DNA of 6,331 nt, from positions 1-6,331 of the forward strand of contig CAKTNU010000113.1 in NCBI GenBank assembly GCA_934589325.1, written 5' to 3'. Position 1 is the stretch's first letter. Every line of letters starts with the position of its first letter. Below, piece by piece: positions 5,702 through 6,331 of the stretch. The stretch is from an uncultured Oscillospiraceae bacterium (GTDB lineage Bacteria; Bacillota_A; Clostridia; Oscillospirales; Oscillospiraceae). A program made the position numbers and the translations under genes. Below the pieces are notes generated by a model that searched no databases, had not been told where the DNA came from, and saw nothing but the letters and a program-made list of their open reading frames with translations.

Positions 5702-6262
5702 TCAGAGGATTATTTCCAGCTCGTCGCCGTTCTTTATACCGGCAGCGTTGCCCTCTTCTGTATCGACATGCATCAGCAGTCCCTTGCCGCCCTTGACCAG
5801 CGCGACGTTTTTGAACTCAAGTGCTCTGTCGCCCTCAGTGACGACGGTGACAAAATCGCCGTACTGCTTGCCAAGCTCCGCAAGCGTGTCCTTATCGACG
5901 TGAATATGTCTCCATGCAAGGATCCCGCAGGGAACCGTGATCTCACCGCAGGGGCCGATGAGCGTCAGCTCAGTGGCTCCGTCAAGCACGCCGGAATTGC
6001 GTACAGGCGCGGTAACGCCGAGCTTAAAGCAGTCGGCCTTCAGCAGCTCGCACTGATTGTAGGGGCGCAGCGGGCCGAGGACACGGAACTTTGTAAGCGT
6101 CCCCTTCGGGCCGCGGACATCCACAAATTCGTTAGAGGCCCAAGGGCCGCCGTTGCCGGCAAGGTAGCGGCTGAACGTGATACCGGCCTCGCCGAACAGC
6201 TTGTCGCAGGCCTCCTGGTTCAGATGGACATGATGATTAGAAAGCATTACCTTAGTTTTCAT
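5702..6262 (-). CDS. pduL: PduL-type phosphate acyltransferase (phosphotransacylase), divergent
   Basis: PduL enzymes interconvert acyl-CoA (propionyl- or acetyl-CoA) and acyl-phosphate using a two-zinc site, feeding an acyl kinase that makes ATP. The 186 residues show the family hallmarks: SNHHVHL (8-14; usual form SNRHVHL), GPKG (51-54), RVLGPLR (60-66), PVRNSG (86-91), RHIHVD (118-123) and MHVDTEEGNA (164-173). His11, His13, His119, His121 and His165 are the likely zinc ligands, perhaps with Glu45. The middle segment YLAGNGGPWASNE (33-45) departs from the usual form. The protein starts directly at the catalytic domain and lacks the N-terminal encapsulation helix of microcompartment PduL, so a cytosolic role is likely. 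ATG 6260-6262 follows AAGGA (6271-6275) at 8 bases. It lies 26 bp behind the preceding gene, probably in one operon. Acyl-chain preference cannot be judged. Confidence 0.9.
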   Translation of the reverse strand: MKTKVMLSNHHVHLNQEACDKLFGEAGITFSRYLAGNGGPWASNEFVDVRGPKGTLTKFRVLGPLRPYNQCELLKADCFKLGVTAPVRNSGVLDGATELTLIGPCGEITVPCGILAWRHIHVDKDTLAELGKQYGDFVTVVTEGDRALEFKNVALVKGGKGLLMHVDTEEGNAAGIKNGDELEIIL

Positions 6263-6288
6263 GCTTATTATCCTTTCAGTTTGGGAAA

Positions 6289-6331
6289 TTATTTGTTTCC
6301 TTTCAGGTCATCCGGGAAAACGGCTATAGCC
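6289..6331 (-). CDS. C-terminal end of an unidentified upstream gene
   Basis: An open frame entering at the right edge ends with residues AIAVFPDDLKGNK and TAA at 6289-6291. The stop lies 26 bp before the pduL start and no promoter or terminator separates them, which fits an operon gene preceding pduL. The 13 visible residues are too few to identify the protein; a partner in acyl-CoA or acyl-phosphate metabolism would be natural but is not shown. Confidence 0.5.
   Translation of the reverse strand, partial: AIAVFPDDLKGNK

Noticed and set aside
6271..6306. Direct repeat TCCTTTCAG (6271-6279 and 6298-6306), 27 bp apart
   Set aside because: One copy is the pduL ribosome binding site and the other is made by C-terminal codons of the preceding gene; nine bases can recur by chance in such purine-rich sequence.
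5702..6331. Bacterial microcompartment locus suggested by PduL
   Set aside because: No shell protein or encapsulation peptide is visible, and PduL homologues also occur outside microcompartments.

Overview
The window looks like a chromosomal segment of a fermentative, anaerobic low-to-mid GC Firmicute, probably a gut-type clostridium. This is inferred from clostridial-type protein sequences, strong AGGAGG-type ribosome binding sites, sigma-A-like TTGACx/TATAAT promoters and a GC content near or a little above half. No rRNA, tRNA, CRISPR array, insertion sequence, phage gene or microcompartment shell gene was seen.

Every gene supported here lies on the minus strand, so the layout reads from right (6331) to left (1). 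The last codons of an unidentified upstream gene (6289-6331) are followed after 26 bp by a PduL-type phosphotransacylase (5702-6262) and a strong hairpin (5662-5696). A FadR-type GntR regulator (4797-5582) follows, with its own near-consensus promoter and a 10-bp-stem intrinsic terminator (4742-4774). Next is an XRE-type HTH regulator with a TPR-like sensor region (3542-4618), whose 3' end overlaps an ABC exporter half-transporter (1831-3579 in the model chosen). A MerR-family regulator with a GyrI/BmrR-like effector domain (891-1697, or 891-1727 with an in-frame amber codon) has its own promoter. The 5' two thirds of a DapB-like NAD(P)-dependent dehydrogenase related to 2,4-diaminopentanoate dehydrogenase runs off the left edge (1-744).

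Functionally the window holds fermentation enzymes (acyl-CoA to acyl-phosphate by the PduL-like enzyme; oxidative deamination of a diamino acid by the dehydrogenase) interspersed with three one-component regulators. The HTH-TPR regulator and ABC exporter overlap and are probably a sensor/export pair. The MerR regulator and the dehydrogenase are probably regulator and target: the dehydrogenase promoter has the 19-bp -35/-10 spacer typical of MerR-controlled promoters, with an imperfect dyad centred exactly in it.

The two observations most worth following are the amber codon at codon 3 of the MerR gene, directly behind an ideal ribosome binding site, and the MerR-type promoter of the dehydrogenase. 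Together they suggest a regulatory circuit that is either being lost or is translated by reinitiation. I did not find clear evidence of a wholly new type of system.
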